Positions 29,701 through 38,133 of a stretch of DNA of 64,000 nucleotides are shown piece by piece. Source of the DNA: Clostridium acetireducens DSM 10703. Its GTDB lineage: Bacteria > Bacillota > Clostridia > Clostridiales > Clostridiaceae. A model generated the notes under the pieces. It worked only from the letters and a program-made list of their open reading frames with translations, made no database searches and was not told where the DNA came from. The stretch is from positions 1 to 64,000 of the forward strand of contig NZ_LZFO01000003.1 of the NCBI RefSeq assembly GCF_001758365.1, given 5' to 3'. Made by a program: the position numbers and the translations under genes. Position 1 is the stretch's first letter. Every line of letters starts with the position of its first letter.

Positions 29701-32372
29701 AATATTAAAAATAATTGTTTTAAGTTTATTTTCCAATTATTTATTTTTCCTGATGCACCTATTCCCTTTTGAGGCAAAACCACTACATCTGATACATCAA
29801 ATAAAATAGGTACTAATATAGCTATAAATGATAAAGTTAGCCATATATCTGTGTTTGGTAACATAAAAGCTAATAATAATAATATAATTAAAGATGGAGC
29901 TAAAAGACTTCTTCTCATATTATCTATTATTTTCCATTTAGATAAAGTGTTTAATTTTGTCTTGTTAGTAATCCAAGGAAGCAACTGCCAATCTCCTCTA
30001 ACCCATCTGTGCAATCTTTTGCAACTGGAATTATAATAAGCAGGATATCCATCTATTAACTCTATATCTGTTACTAATCCAGCCTTAACATAGGAACCTT
30101 CTAATAAATCATGGCTTAATACAGTATTTTCTGGTATTTCATCTTTTAATATATTATTAAATACATCTACATCATAAATTCCTTTTCCAGTAAATATTCC
30201 TTCTCCGAACAAATCTTGATATACATCTGATATTGCAGTAGTGTATACATCTAAACCTGTTTCACCAGAAAATATTTTTGAAAATAAAGTTTTATTTGCA
30301 CTTAAATTTCCTACACTTATTCTAGGTTGTAGAAGACCATATCCTCTTAAAACTTTTTTATTTTCTTTATCTACATAAGGAATATTTAGTATATGACTCA
30401 TAGCACCAATTAACTTTTTTGCACTATCTTTAGGTAATTGTGTATCTGCATCTAGAGTTATTATATATTTAATTTTAGATAAATTATCCACATTACCGCT
30501 AATCACATTGTAACTTGTGTTTTTATAGCCTCTAATCAAAGAGTTAAACTCCATAAGTTTACCCCGTTTTCTTTCCCATCCTATCCAAGCTTTTTCTTTT
30601 TCATTATATTGACGATATCTATTAAAAAAGTAAAATATATCTTCTTTATCATTACTATATTTTTTATTTAATTTCTTAATTTCATTTAAAGCAGTATTTA
30701 TAATTTTATTGTCATTTTCTAATTCTTTAGTATTACTATCTTTAAAATCACCTAATATGCCATAATATATATTTTTTTGAGGATTTGCTAAATAATATAC
30801 TTCTAAATCTTTTACTAATTTACGTACACTATCCTCATTATTAATTAAAGTAGATATAACAACCATAGAACTATATTCTTCTGGTATTTCTTTAAAATAT
30901 TCAACTTTAGAGATAAATGTTGGTTCTGTTAAACTATTTATACTCCAATGAAAAATAGAAATAATAATTTCACTACATGGAATAAATATAACAATAGCTA
31001 ATATTACATAGTTATAAAGCTTGAAATTACTATCTAATCTAACACTATAAAAAATCATACCTAAAATAAATAATAACGTTGCAATCACTATACTAGCCAC
31101 ATAATAATTTGCTCTGTTTTTACTAATATTTTTTAATACTTTATTTAATAAATTTTCTTTTATACCTATTTTTTCTTTTAAACACTCTATTCCCTTGTCA
31201 ATTATATAATATCCCACATGCTTAACATAGCTTTTATTATCTTTAACTTCAGCTTCTTCTGCACATTCTATAGCCTTTTTTGCTATAAATGTTTCCGGAA
31301 TATTTATTTGCTTAGATAATTTTTCTAACTTATGCCTATAGTAATCCCTAGATTCAAAATCCATTTTATTATATACTTTAGCAGGATCTTTAGATAATAT
31401 TTTTTCTACATAACTTAATTTCTCAAAATTATTTTTCCAATTAAGAGCCTGTATATTCCTTATAGAATTTATGTAATTTCCAATGGATATCTGAAAAATA
31501 GATTGATTTTTATGCTCTTGATTTATTACATTTTCCTCATCAATTTCCTTTATTTCTAACTCTCTATCAATCCACTTGTATATATTTATATCTTCTACTG
31601 CATTATCTCTTAGTATTGTTAATAATTTTTCAATAAACTGAGGTGTGAATTTTATATTCTTATCAATTAGTGTTTTTATAGTTTTGTCTACTGAATTATT
31701 ATTAGATGCTTCTATAAGTTTATCTGCTATTTTATCTGCTCTTTTTGCCTCTTTTTGTGTAAATATTATTTTACTAGTTATAGCACTTATATTTTGTATT
31801 AAAGCTATTCTTAACATTATAGGTAAAGCCCATAATTCTCCAGTAGTTAACACAGATCTTTTTTGATATACATTTACAAAATTTTCTATAACTTCTCCAT
31901 CTATTTTTCCATTAGTATGAGAAGCTATTTCTACTGCTATATAATATACTCTAGGATATCCTTTCATTATGCCTTTTTTTACAATTGGTAAATCTTTATA
32001 ATACTTCTTAGGCATACTTCTTTTTATATCTTTATATTCTTTTTCTATTAAATATAAATTATCTAAAAGCCATTCTCCAGCAGGCACTATTTCAATTTTA
32101 TTTTTAGAATCTTCATCTAAGTAATAATAATCTTCTAGTATATGCTTATAGCTCTCATCTAAACTTTTCATAAGCTTTTTGCTATACATCATTTTTCTAC
32201 TTTCTGAATAAAAATTAGAAATTTCTTCTGCATGCCTTTCTAGTTGATTTTTTTCTATATTTAGAGTGGGCATATCCTCCATTATATTGTATTTTTCTCT
32301 TTTATTTATATAAAATATATAAACTATAATCACAAATAATAAAAATATAGATAATGATATGTAAAATAACAT
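23775..32372 (-). CDS. Cyclic beta-1,2-glucan synthase (GT84-GH94, NdvB/Cgs type)
   Basis: A giant 2865-residue membrane enzyme with the NdvB/Cgs architecture. It has an N-terminal anchor and soluble region (1-420), then membrane helices around a glycosyltransferase-84 domain with DADTQLP and the acceptor motif HRWVRGDWQLLPW. A glucoamylase-like region follows, then two GH94-type sandwich regions and a C-terminal GH94 phosphorylase (alpha/alpha)6 domain with the acid Asp in GSGDWNDGM and GGAYGFRDQLQD. The model enzymes use UDP-glucose to build and cyclise beta-1,2-glucan; product and role here are inferred. RBS AAAGGATGAT. The gene is monocistronic between two strong terminators. Confidence 0.9.
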   Translation of the reverse strand: MLFYISLSIFLLFVIIVYIFYINKREKYNIMEDMPTLNIEKNQLERHAEEISNFYSESRKMMYSKKLMKSLDESYKHILEDYYYLDEDSKNKIEIVPAGEWLLDNLYLIEKEYKDIKRSMPKKYYKDLPIVKKGIMKGYPRVYYIAVEIASHTNGKIDGEVIENFVNVYQKRSVLTTGELWALPIMLRIALIQNISAITSKIIFTQKEAKRADKIADKLIEASNNNSVDKTIKTLIDKNIKFTPQFIEKLLTILRDNAVEDINIYKWIDRELEIKEIDEENVINQEHKNQSIFQISIGNYINSIRNIQALNWKNNFEKLSYVEKILSKDPAKVYNKMDFESRDYYRHKLEKLSKQINIPETFIAKKAIECAEEAEVKDNKSYVKHVGYYIIDKGIECLKEKIGIKENLLNKVLKNISKNRANYYVASIVIATLLFILGMIFYSVRLDSNFKLYNYVILAIVIFIPCSEIIISIFHWSINSLTEPTFISKVEYFKEIPEEYSSMVVISTLINNEDSVRKLVKDLEVYYLANPQKNIYYGILGDFKDSNTKELENDNKIINTALNEIKKLNKKYSNDKEDIFYFFNRYRQYNEKEKAWIGWERKRGKLMEFNSLIRGYKNTSYNVISGNVDNLSKIKYIITLDADTQLPKDSAKKLIGAMSHILNIPYVDKENKKVLRGYGLLQPRISVGNLSANKTLFSKIFSGETGLDVYTTAISDVYQDLFGEGIFTGKGIYDVDVFNNILKDEIPENTVLSHDLLEGSYVKAGLVTDIELIDGYPAYYNSSCKRLHRWVRGDWQLLPWITNKTKLNTLSKWKIIDNMRRSLLAPSLIILLLLAFMLPNTDIWLTLSFIAILVPILFDVSDVVVLPQKGIGASGKINNWKINLKQLFLIFCFLPHQAYLMLDAIFRSLYRIYKSKKNLLQWQTAADAELTSGKELKDYIKFMYISIIISILVIYLALNKSTNVTFIMIPSCLLWAFSPFIAFYISKDLHIKRYIKEEDKLMLRKLSRKIWAYFEDFINEDSNWLAPDNYQENPNNGIAHRTSPTNIGMGLTANICAYDLGYIEILDLIFRLENILVSMEDLEKYKGHFYNWYNTNTKKPLYPRYVSTVDSGNLVGYLWLVSESLKKYMKTPIFNKKEGLIDLLCLANDSISEKLEKNNIYSSLIYRIRNIELNPLNLKILLQDILLKANKINNEKSLYWNNKVIKTSEKFLKNLNYILPWIDMVEESPKNLRDNFMKFALNFFNVPIKKLPYIIERFIKEINEYNDSYVLEFKSKLNVSKNEIEKIINKIDKLIKSLNSIADDTDFSILYDSVRQLFYIGYDVENNCLTKSYYDLIASESRQASFIAIAKGDIEKNHWFKLGRAITKIKNGKALISWSGTMFEYFMPLLIMKNYTGTLWDETYKSIIREQKRYCENKKIPWGISESAFYDFDLNSNYQYKAFGIPTIGLKRGLINELVISPYSTILAMQVDLEGGIKNIRELKEKGIEGKYGFYEAVDYTTERIPKGKKAAIVKNYMVHHKGMSLMALDNILNNNVLQNRFHSIPKVKSVELLLQERVPNIVVYDREERIQRGSIKNEKYNIIVRKYINAKTDIPEVQLLSNGSYSLMISNRGTGYAKRDNLNLYRWKENSTNDNKGMFFYIKNLNSNEYWSTTYEPCKNEGENYEVTFSLDKANFKRKDGNLITEMDTIVTSDDDAEIRKISITNKSSYSRTIEVTSYCELTLASYNADLVHPAFSNLFINTEFIGNPFCILANRRPRSIKDKNVWIMQTVTSDTESLGRIEYETNRENFIGRCRDLSNPQAMENEAPLKNTVGSVLDPIISIRIRFKIEPGKTCNIAYTTAVGNSKEEVIELANKYSKKENINRALNLLNTSTKLNMKYLGIKSAQANLYQSMASKILYLNSSFNYREEFIKNMKLNQQDLWSYGVSGDLPIVLLIIDNEKCIQIFRQLLKAYEYWNSRGLQVDLVVINLNNEGYVQNLQDKIRDLIYTSYARDKVGKNGGVFVINNLPKNDECINLFIAISRLVFFSSKGTLLSQLNISNDKNSYNKKLLENKKIELINKPYEISIPELEYFNTFGGFNLKNNSYIIILENYNNTPAPWINVISNGNFGFHVSENGVSYTWNKNSRENKITNWSNDPVLDDEAEEIYIRDEETGDVWSVSPKPIRDNGRYVIEHGFGYSIFKHQYNGILGEMVMFVPLKESVKFCSIKLKNNSNKERKLSLTYYARLVMGVVPENSAQYISTYLDKDKEYIYAKNLYNRPFKNLITYLSCIGCKSKSFTGDRKEFLGIGGSVVSPEVLKYESLSNNVGAGFDPCLALNGKLEIKPNEEKIIVFMLGEEERIESIESVIKKYKNIKSISNELINVKNYWKKLLSTIQIKTPDKSMDIMVNGWLMYQVISCRFWSRTAFYQSGGAYGFRDQLQDVIPITYLDANITREHILYSASRQFKEGDVQHWWHPIVESGIRTRFSDDLLWLPYTVINYINITEDYSILYEKISYLEDEPLKTGEDERYTISRVSKEKESLYHHCIKAIERAAKFGEHNIPLMGSGDWNDGMSTVGNKGRGESVWLGWFLYTILEGFSEICIKMQDKNRANNYSKLKEFIRENLEKNAWDGGWYRRAYFDNGTPLGSIENEECQIDSLSQSWSVISNAGKKSRQKIAMEALEKYLIKENKGMIKLLTPAFHKSSMEPGYIKGYVPGVRENGGQYTHAAIWTIIAFAKLGCRDKAWKMFNMINPINHTKSNLECEIYKIEPYVMSADVYAREPHTGRGGWSWYTGSAGWMYRAAIEDILGLKIIGSKGIKIVPCIPNDWQEYYIYYEKENCKYNIHVMRSENKYIEMDNNKLEGDLIPFKKGEHNIKVLI

Positions 32373-32462
32373 GGAAGATCATCCTTTCTAGGTTATAAAT
32401 AATTTAAGTGTACTTTGTTTATTATCTCCAAAATAATACAAAAATATAATATAAAAAATAAA

Positions 32463-32489
32463 AAAGTGGGAAAGTCTCTTTCCCACTTT
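32463..32489 (-). terminator. Terminator of the aspartokinase-lysA operon
   Basis: AAAGTGGGAAAG pairs with CTTTCCCACTTT around a 3-nt loop; the lysA stop codon overlaps its end, and a U-rich tract follows on the minus strand. Confidence 0.88.
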
Positions 32490-33783
32490 AAATACTTCTT
32501 TCATTTTTTATTATATCTTCATAACTTTCTCTTTCACATATTATTTTATATTCATTATCTTTTACTAAAACTACTGCTGCTTTTGGAATTTTATTATAAT
32601 TGCTGGACATAGAATATCCATATGCTCCTGTGCTAGTGATAGCTAAAATATCTCCTGTTTTTATGCAAGGTACTTGAACATCATTTAGCAGTATATCTCC
32701 TGATTCACAACATTTTCCTGATATAGTTACAGTTTCGCAAAATTTTTCATTTACTCTATTGCATATAATACATTCATATTCTGCATTGTAAAGCGCAGGC
32801 CTTATATTATCTGTCATTCCACCATCTACCGCTACATACTTCCTAATATTTGGTATTGTTTTTATAGAACCTATAGTGTATAAAGTAGTTCCTGCATTAC
32901 CTATAATTGACCTTCCTGGTTCTATTATTAATACTGGAATATTCATATCTAGTTCTTTGCAAGTTTTAGTAGCTCTATTTAATATAGTACTACAAAATTC
33001 TTCTATAGATTTTGGATTATCTTCTTCTGTATAATATATGCCAAATCCTCCACCTAAATCAACTTCCTTTATATCATAATTTAATTCTTCTTTTATCCTT
33101 TTTACTAAAGCTAACATTACATCTACTGCATCTTCATAAGGTTTTGTTTCAAATATTTGTGATCCTATATGGCAATGTAACCCTACTAAATTTATATTAG
33201 ATAAATTTATAACTTCTTTAATATTATCTATAGTTTTTTCATTTACTAAAGTAAATCCAAATTTTGAATCAATTTGTCCTGTCTTTATATAATCGTGAGT
33301 ATGAGCTTCTATTCCTGGAGTTACCCTTAAAAATATATTTTGAACTATCCCCTTATTTTTTGCTATTTCATTTATCTTCTCTATTTCATAAAAATTATCT
33401 ACTACAAATCTGCCCACACCTAATTCTATACCCATTTTTATTTCTTCTATAGTTTTATTATTTCCATGAAAATATACTCTATCCATAGGGAAATTACTTT
33501 TATATGCTGTGTATAATTCCCCTCCTGATACTACATCTAAGCTTAACCCCTCTTGATTTATTATTTGACACATAGCTATAGTTAAAAATGCTTTTCCTGC
33601 ATAAGCCACTTTGTTTTTCTTGTCAACTTCAAAATATTTATAATATTTTCTACATTTTTCTCTTACTAATTCTTCATCTATTACATATAAAGGAGTGCCT
33701 AATTTGTTAGTTAATTCTAGAGTATTTACTCCACCTATATACAGTGTATTATCCTTAACCTCCATTGTACCAAAAAGTTTCAT
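32488..33783 (-). CDS. lysA: Diaminopimelate decarboxylase
   Basis: PLP enzyme for the last step of lysine synthesis, meso-diaminopimelate to L-lysine. The PLP lysine is in KVAYAGKAF (about residue 63). Also visible are GLHCHIGSQIFE, the glycine-rich phosphate loop DLGGGFGIYY, EPGRSIIGNAG and the active-site Cys in CCESGD. Its 431 residues are normal. It follows aspartokinase by 15 bp, and both are downstream of the lysine riboswitch, so high lysine should shut off the first and last enzymes of the pathway together. Confidence 0.96.
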   Translation of the reverse strand: MKLFGTMEVKDNTLYIGGVNTLELTNKLGTPLYVIDEELVREKCRKYYKYFEVDKKNKVAYAGKAFLTIAMCQIINQEGLSLDVVSGGELYTAYKSNFPMDRVYFHGNNKTIEEIKMGIELGVGRFVVDNFYEIEKINEIAKNKGIVQNIFLRVTPGIEAHTHDYIKTGQIDSKFGFTLVNEKTIDNIKEVINLSNINLVGLHCHIGSQIFETKPYEDAVDVMLALVKRIKEELNYDIKEVDLGGGFGIYYTEEDNPKSIEEFCSTILNRATKTCKELDMNIPVLIIEPGRSIIGNAGTTLYTIGSIKTIPNIRKYVAVDGGMTDNIRPALYNAEYECIICNRVNEKFCETVTISGKCCESGDILLNDVQVPCIKTGDILAITSTGAYGYSMSSNYNKIPKAAVVLVKDNEYKIICERESYEDIIKNERSI

Positions 33784-33798
33784 TAATTTTGCCCCCTA

Positions 33799-34998
33799 TT
33801 ATAAGTTAAACTCTTTTGCTACTATATTTATTGCCTTAGTTTTATCTTCATGTTTTATAGCACATGTAATTCTTATTTCTGATGTAGTTATCATTTTTAC
33901 TTCTATATTATTTTCTTTAAACAATTTAAACATCTTAGCTGCAACTCCAGAAGTTGTTTTCATTCCAATTCCCACAATAGAAAATTTAGTAATATCTTCA
34001 TTGATTGTAATATTATCTTTGTTTGCAAACTTTTTAATAATGCCCATACATTCTTTTAAATCTTCCTTAGGTATAGTAAAAGATATATTTACTTTATTAT
34101 TTATTGGTGCTGTTTGACTTATCATATCTATATTTATTTTTTTACTTCCTACACTTTCAAATAAATTAGATAACATATTTATATCGTTTTCTATTTCCTT
34201 TATTGTTATAACTACATCCTCATCACTAGTAGCAATTCCTGTTACAGGTTTATCTTCCATATTCATATTTTTTACCTCCTTAATAACTGTACCTTTAATA
34301 TCACTATTGCTTAAACCTACATATATTGGTATATTATATTTTTGTCCAAGCTCTATAGACCTTGAATGCATTATTTGAGCTCCTAAACTTGAAAGTTCAA
34401 GCATTTCTTCATAATCAATTTCATTTAACTTTTTAGCATCTTTATATATTCTTGGATCTACACTATATATACCATCAACATCTGTATATATTTCACATAT
34501 TCCATTAAATTTTGCTGCTATAGCTACTGCAGTAGTATCTGATCCCCCCCTACCTAAAGTAGTTATATTTCCTTCTTCATTTATTCCTTGAAATCCAGCT
34601 ACTATTACTATTTTTCCTTTTTCTAAACTTTTTCTTATTTTATTATCATTAATATCACTTATAAATGACTTTCCATATTGTCCATTTGTTTTAATACCAA
34701 TTTGATATGCTGTGTAACTTACAGCATCATATCCCATATCTTTTATAGCCATAGCTAACAAAGATGCTGATATCATCTCCCCTGTAGAAAGCAGTGCATC
34801 TAATTCTCTTTTATCAGCATTGTTAGTAATTTGTTTTGCAAGAGATATTAAATTATCTGTTGTATCACCCATAGCTGATACAACAATTACTAAACTGTCT
34901 CCATTATCTTTTCTCTTTATAACAGTTTTAGCTACCTTTTTTATCTTTTCTACAGATCCTACAGAACTTCCTCCATATTTTTGAACAATTACTGCCAT
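33799..34998 (-). CDS. lysC: Aspartate kinase (lysine-pathway isozyme)
   Basis: Phosphorylates aspartate, the first step towards lysine, threonine and methionine. The N-terminal kinase domain begins VQKYGGSSVGSVEKIK and contains VVSAMGDTTD, TTLGRGGSDTTAVA and EIYTDVDGIYSVDPR. Two ACT domains form the C-terminal third (from about residue 265). Its 399 residues are normal for the monofunctional enzyme. AAAGGGGGC precedes the ATG. It is the first gene after the lysine riboswitch and is followed by lysA; this pairing marks it as the lysine-regulated isozyme. Confidence 0.95.
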   Translation of the reverse strand: MAVIVQKYGGSSVGSVEKIKKVAKTVIKRKDNGDSLVIVVSAMGDTTDNLISLAKQITNNADKRELDALLSTGEMISASLLAMAIKDMGYDAVSYTAYQIGIKTNGQYGKSFISDINDNKIRKSLEKGKIVIVAGFQGINEEGNITTLGRGGSDTTAVAIAAKFNGICEIYTDVDGIYSVDPRIYKDAKKLNEIDYEEMLELSSLGAQIMHSRSIELGQKYNIPIYVGLSNSDIKGTVIKEVKNMNMEDKPVTGIATSDEDVVITIKEIENDINMLSNLFESVGSKKINIDMISQTAPINNKVNISFTIPKEDLKECMGIIKKFANKDNITINEDITKFSIVGIGMKTTSGVAAKMFKLFKENNIEVKMITTSEIRITCAIKHEDKTKAINIVAKEFNL

Positions 34999-35064
34999 AG
35001 TATGAGCCCCCTTTATTATTTATGCATTATATTGAATAAAAATTCTATCAAAGTAAAAAAATAT

Positions 35065-35290
35065 ACAGCAAAGGAACACCTCTGCTGTATTACTCAGCAA
35101 TCTGTGACCTTTGTAGCTCTCCACCTTTAATATAAGGTGACAGCCTTACACATATTTTATGTAAGACCAGGAAATAACCTTGCAAAAATTAATTTCCTTC
35201 GGCTGCAATTCCTTTCTTTATTTATTACAGCTTGCCAGCTCCAAATAAATACTCTTAATTACAGCGCCTCTACTTAGGCATATTTAGTTA
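35065..35290 (-). promoter_or_regulatory. Lysine riboswitch (L box) with terminator
   Basis: The minus strand shows the conserved L-box strings in order: AGAGGCGCTG near 35271, GAAAGGAATTGCAGCCGAAGG, CTGGTC, GGCTGTC and GGAGAGCTAC. The expression platform is a terminator, ACAGCA...TGCTGT (35088-35065), followed by a U-run. Lysine binding should favour the terminator and reduce transcription of aspartokinase and lysA. Confidence 0.95.
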
Positions 35291-35310
35291 TAATTTAAAA
35301 TATTGAAGTT

Positions 35311-35339
35311 ATTTTAACATATATTATCAAATATTTCAA
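35311..35339 (-). promoter_or_regulatory. Sigma-A promoter of the lysine operon
   Basis: Minus-strand TTGAAA (35339-35334), 17-bp spacer, TAAAAT (35316-35311), placing the start about 15-20 nt before the riboswitch aptamer. Confidence 0.7.
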
Positions 35340-35444
35340 CTCTATTTTTTTATTTATTATTCAAAATTTAATCTTTATTCTAAAATAATACGAATTTTCA
35401 TACTTAATACTTCCATTATTTAATTAGATTTATATTAAAATTAA

Positions 35445-36743
35445 TTACAGCTCATAAAATTGTTGAAAACTTTTTAACGCATATACATTATCTTTAACTC
35501 CACCTAATTCTCTTATAGAATGCATTGCTAATATGCTAGTTCCTATATCTACGGAATTTATATCTAAATATGATGTTAAAATTGGTCCAATAGTTGAACC
35601 TCCTCTTTGATCTGACCTATTTACAAACTTTTGAACAGGAATATCAGCTAAATTACATATTTGCTCAAATATAGCACTAGTTATAGCATCCGATGTATAT
35701 GTTTGACTTGCACTTATTTTTATAACTGGTCCTCCATTTATAACAGGTCTATTTGTAGGATCTGTTTTTTCTAAATTGTTAGGATGAACAGCATGAGCCA
35801 TATCTGCTGATATAACAAAAGACTTTGATAAAGCCCTAAAATAATCTTCTCTACTTCCATCAAAAGCTATAATTATTCTTTCCAAAATAGATGAAAGCAT
35901 AGGGGAATCAGCTCCTTGTTTGGTTCTACTACCTACCTCTTCATTATCAAAACAAACAATCAAATCTGTAGATTTAGGATTATTAATACTAGTTAATGCT
36001 TTAATTCCACTAAAAACCATAGATAAATCATCTAATTTAGCACTAGATATAAACTCTTTATTGTTGCCTATTATTTTGCCTTTTTCAAATTCATATAAAA
36101 ACAAATCAAAATCAAGTATATCTTCTTTATTAACTTTTAATTCTTCTTCCAATATATTTAATAAATAATTATTTTCTTCCACATTTTTATTTATTACACT
36201 TAAAAGAGGTAAAACATCTTTTTGTCTATTTATATCTACTCCTTTATTTACATTTCTATTCATATGTATGGCTAAATTAGGTATTATTAAAATAGGTCTA
36301 TTAATATTTATAAATTTAATTTCTGGTTTCATTACATTTTCACTTTTTAAAATTACTCTTCCAGCTATAGATAAAGGTCTATCAAACCATGTATTTAATA
36401 TAGGTCCTCCATACACCTCTGTATTTAATTTAACATATTTTTCAGATATAATATCTGCATTAGGCTTTATTTTAAATCCTGGAGAATCTGTATGAGTTCC
36501 TATAATTTTAAATCCATTTTTAATAACATCTTCTTTTGAAGCTATAAAAGCAATTATAGCCGAATTATTTTTAATTACAAAATATTTGCCTCCTAATTTT
36601 AAATTCCACTTTTCTTCTTCTTTTAATTCTTTAAAACCTGATTTTTGTAAATAGCTTTTTAAATTATTTACTACATGAAAATTTGTAGGAGAGTCATATA
36701 TAAAATCTATTAATTCTTCAGCTAACTTTAATTCTTTATTCAT
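35445..36743 (-). CDS. M18 family aspartyl aminopeptidase
   Basis: Cytoplasmic dinuclear-zinc aminopeptidase (M18, DAP/ApeB type). Metal-ligand motifs: GTHTDSPGFKIKP, FDNEEVGSRTKQGADS and SADMAHAVHPN. The active-site Asp follows HTD, and Glu-Glu lies in NEEVG. The ATG at 36743 directly after ATAAGGAGGATAAT is the real start; an in-frame ATG 51 nt upstream adds residues unlike the family. That gives 432 residues, a normal size. It is monocistronic and divergent from the cation transporter. Confidence 0.94.
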   Translation of the reverse strand: MNKELKLAEELIDFIYDSPTNFHVVNNLKSYLQKSGFKELKEEEKWNLKLGGKYFVIKNNSAIIAFIASKEDVIKNGFKIIGTHTDSPGFKIKPNADIISEKYVKLNTEVYGGPILNTWFDRPLSIAGRVILKSENVMKPEIKFININRPILIIPNLAIHMNRNVNKGVDINRQKDVLPLLSVINKNVEENNYLLNILEEELKVNKEDILDFDLFLYEFEKGKIIGNNKEFISSAKLDDLSMVFSGIKALTSINNPKSTDLIVCFDNEEVGSRTKQGADSPMLSSILERIIIAFDGSREDYFRALSKSFVISADMAHAVHPNNLEKTDPTNRPVINGGPVIKISASQTYTSDAITSAIFEQICNLADIPVQKFVNRSDQRGGSTIGPILTSYLDINSVDIGTSILAMHSIRELGGVKDNVYALKSFQQFYEL

Positions 36744-36876
36744 TATTATCCTCCTTATAATATAATATTTATGGAATATATATATTATACTCACACTTTA
36801 TAACAATATTTCAAATATTATTGTATAATATATTGAGAACTTATGAAATACTTAAAAATATAAGAGGTGATTACAA

Positions 36877-38067
36877 ATGTTATCAAAATTTTTAGTAACT
36901 AATTTTATAAAAGATTATAACAATATTTCTGATGAAAAAGTAAGGAATTCTTATGGATATTTAGGAGGAATAGTAGGAATTATAGCTAACATTTTGCTAT
37001 TTATAGTGAAAATTTTTGTAGGTTTCATTACAAATAGCATAGCCGTTATAGCAGATGCTGTAAATAATTTATCCGATGCTGCTTCTTCTATAATAACAAT
37101 AATAGGTTTTAAATTAGCTAGCAAACCTGCTGATGCTGAACATCCTTTTGGTCATGGTAGAATAGAATATATTTCCGGCTTAATAGTATCTTTTATGGTT
37201 ATGTTAGTTGGATTTGAATTTATAAAAACATCTTTTAAAAGAATAATAAATCCTACTAATATAAATTTTCAACTAATGCCCTTTTTACTATTATTAGTTT
37301 CAATATTAACAAAAATTTGGTTAAGCTATTTTAATAAATACATAGGAAAAACTATTGATTCTTCTGCATTGCAAGCATCATCATTAGATGCTCTAGGTGA
37401 TGTGTTTACATCAAGCTGTGTAGCTTTATCCTTATTAGCTTCTAAATGGACATCTACACCTATAGATGGATATGTAGGAGTACTAGTTTCTATATTTATA
37501 TTATATTCTGGATTTTCATTAACAAAAGAAACATTAGATCCTATTTTAGGAGAAGCTCCTGATCCTGAACTTGTAAAAAAACTAATAGATGGTGTTTGTA
37601 GTTATGACTATATATCTGGTGTTCACGATATTATAATACATAATTATGGTCCTGGAAAAGCAATGGCTTCTGTACATGCTGAAGTTCCTTGTGATATATC
37701 TGTAATGAAAATTCACGAAATTATAGATACCGCAGAAAAAGAACTTTCTGAAAAGCTCAATATATTTCTTGTTATACACATGGATCCTATAAATACAAAT
37801 GATGAAAAGGTAAATTCTACTAAAAATGAATTATTAAAAATCATACACAATGATTTTCCTATAATAAAATCTATACATGATTTTAGAATAGTAGGAGATA
37901 ATGATTTTAAGAACTTAATTTTTGATATAGTTATAGATTATGAGCATGTTCTTACACCTGAAATTGAAGAAAAATTAAAAAAAGATTTAGATAATGCTAT
38001 AAAAACAATACATCCCCACTACAATGCTATAATCACTATTGATAGAGACTTTACTTCTTTAAAATAG
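36877..38067 (+). CDS. Cation diffusion facilitator family transporter
   Basis: Six-helix CDF exporter driven by proton antiport, usually for Zn, Mn, Fe or Co. Metal-site motif SIAVIADAVNNLSDAASS in helix 2 and ALGDVFTSS in helix 5 give the tetrahedral site with Asn in place of the usual first His/Asp; HPFGHGRIEY follows helix 2. The C-terminal cytoplasmic domain (from about residue 210) has VHDIIIHNYGPGKAMASVHAEVP and is longer than usual, with an extra ferredoxin-like part. The Asn-Asp site type hints at Mn or Fe rather than Zn. 396 residues; RBS AAGAGGTGA. Confidence 0.9.
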   Translation: MLSKFLVTNFIKDYNNISDEKVRNSYGYLGGIVGIIANILLFIVKIFVGFITNSIAVIADAVNNLSDAASSIITIIGFKLASKPADAEHPFGHGRIEYISGLIVSFMVMLVGFEFIKTSFKRIINPTNINFQLMPFLLLLVSILTKIWLSYFNKYIGKTIDSSALQASSLDALGDVFTSSCVALSLLASKWTSTPIDGYVGVLVSIFILYSGFSLTKETLDPILGEAPDPELVKKLIDGVCSYDYISGVHDIIIHNYGPGKAMASVHAEVPCDISVMKIHEIIDTAEKELSEKLNIFLVIHMDPINTNDEKVNSTKNELLKIIHNDFPIIKSIHDFRIVGDNDFKNLIFDIVIDYEHVLTPEIEEKLKKDLDNAIKTIHPHYNAIITIDRDFTSLK

Positions 38068-38133
38068 TACACAATACATTTAAAGTTGCATAATATATAT
38101 TGATTTAAAATATCAGGAGTGTGATTATTAAAT

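Noticed and set aside
33695-34117. Long plus-strand open frame opposite lysA and aspartokinase
   Set aside because: It has no ribosome binding site, overlaps two certain genes completely and mirrors their codon bias.
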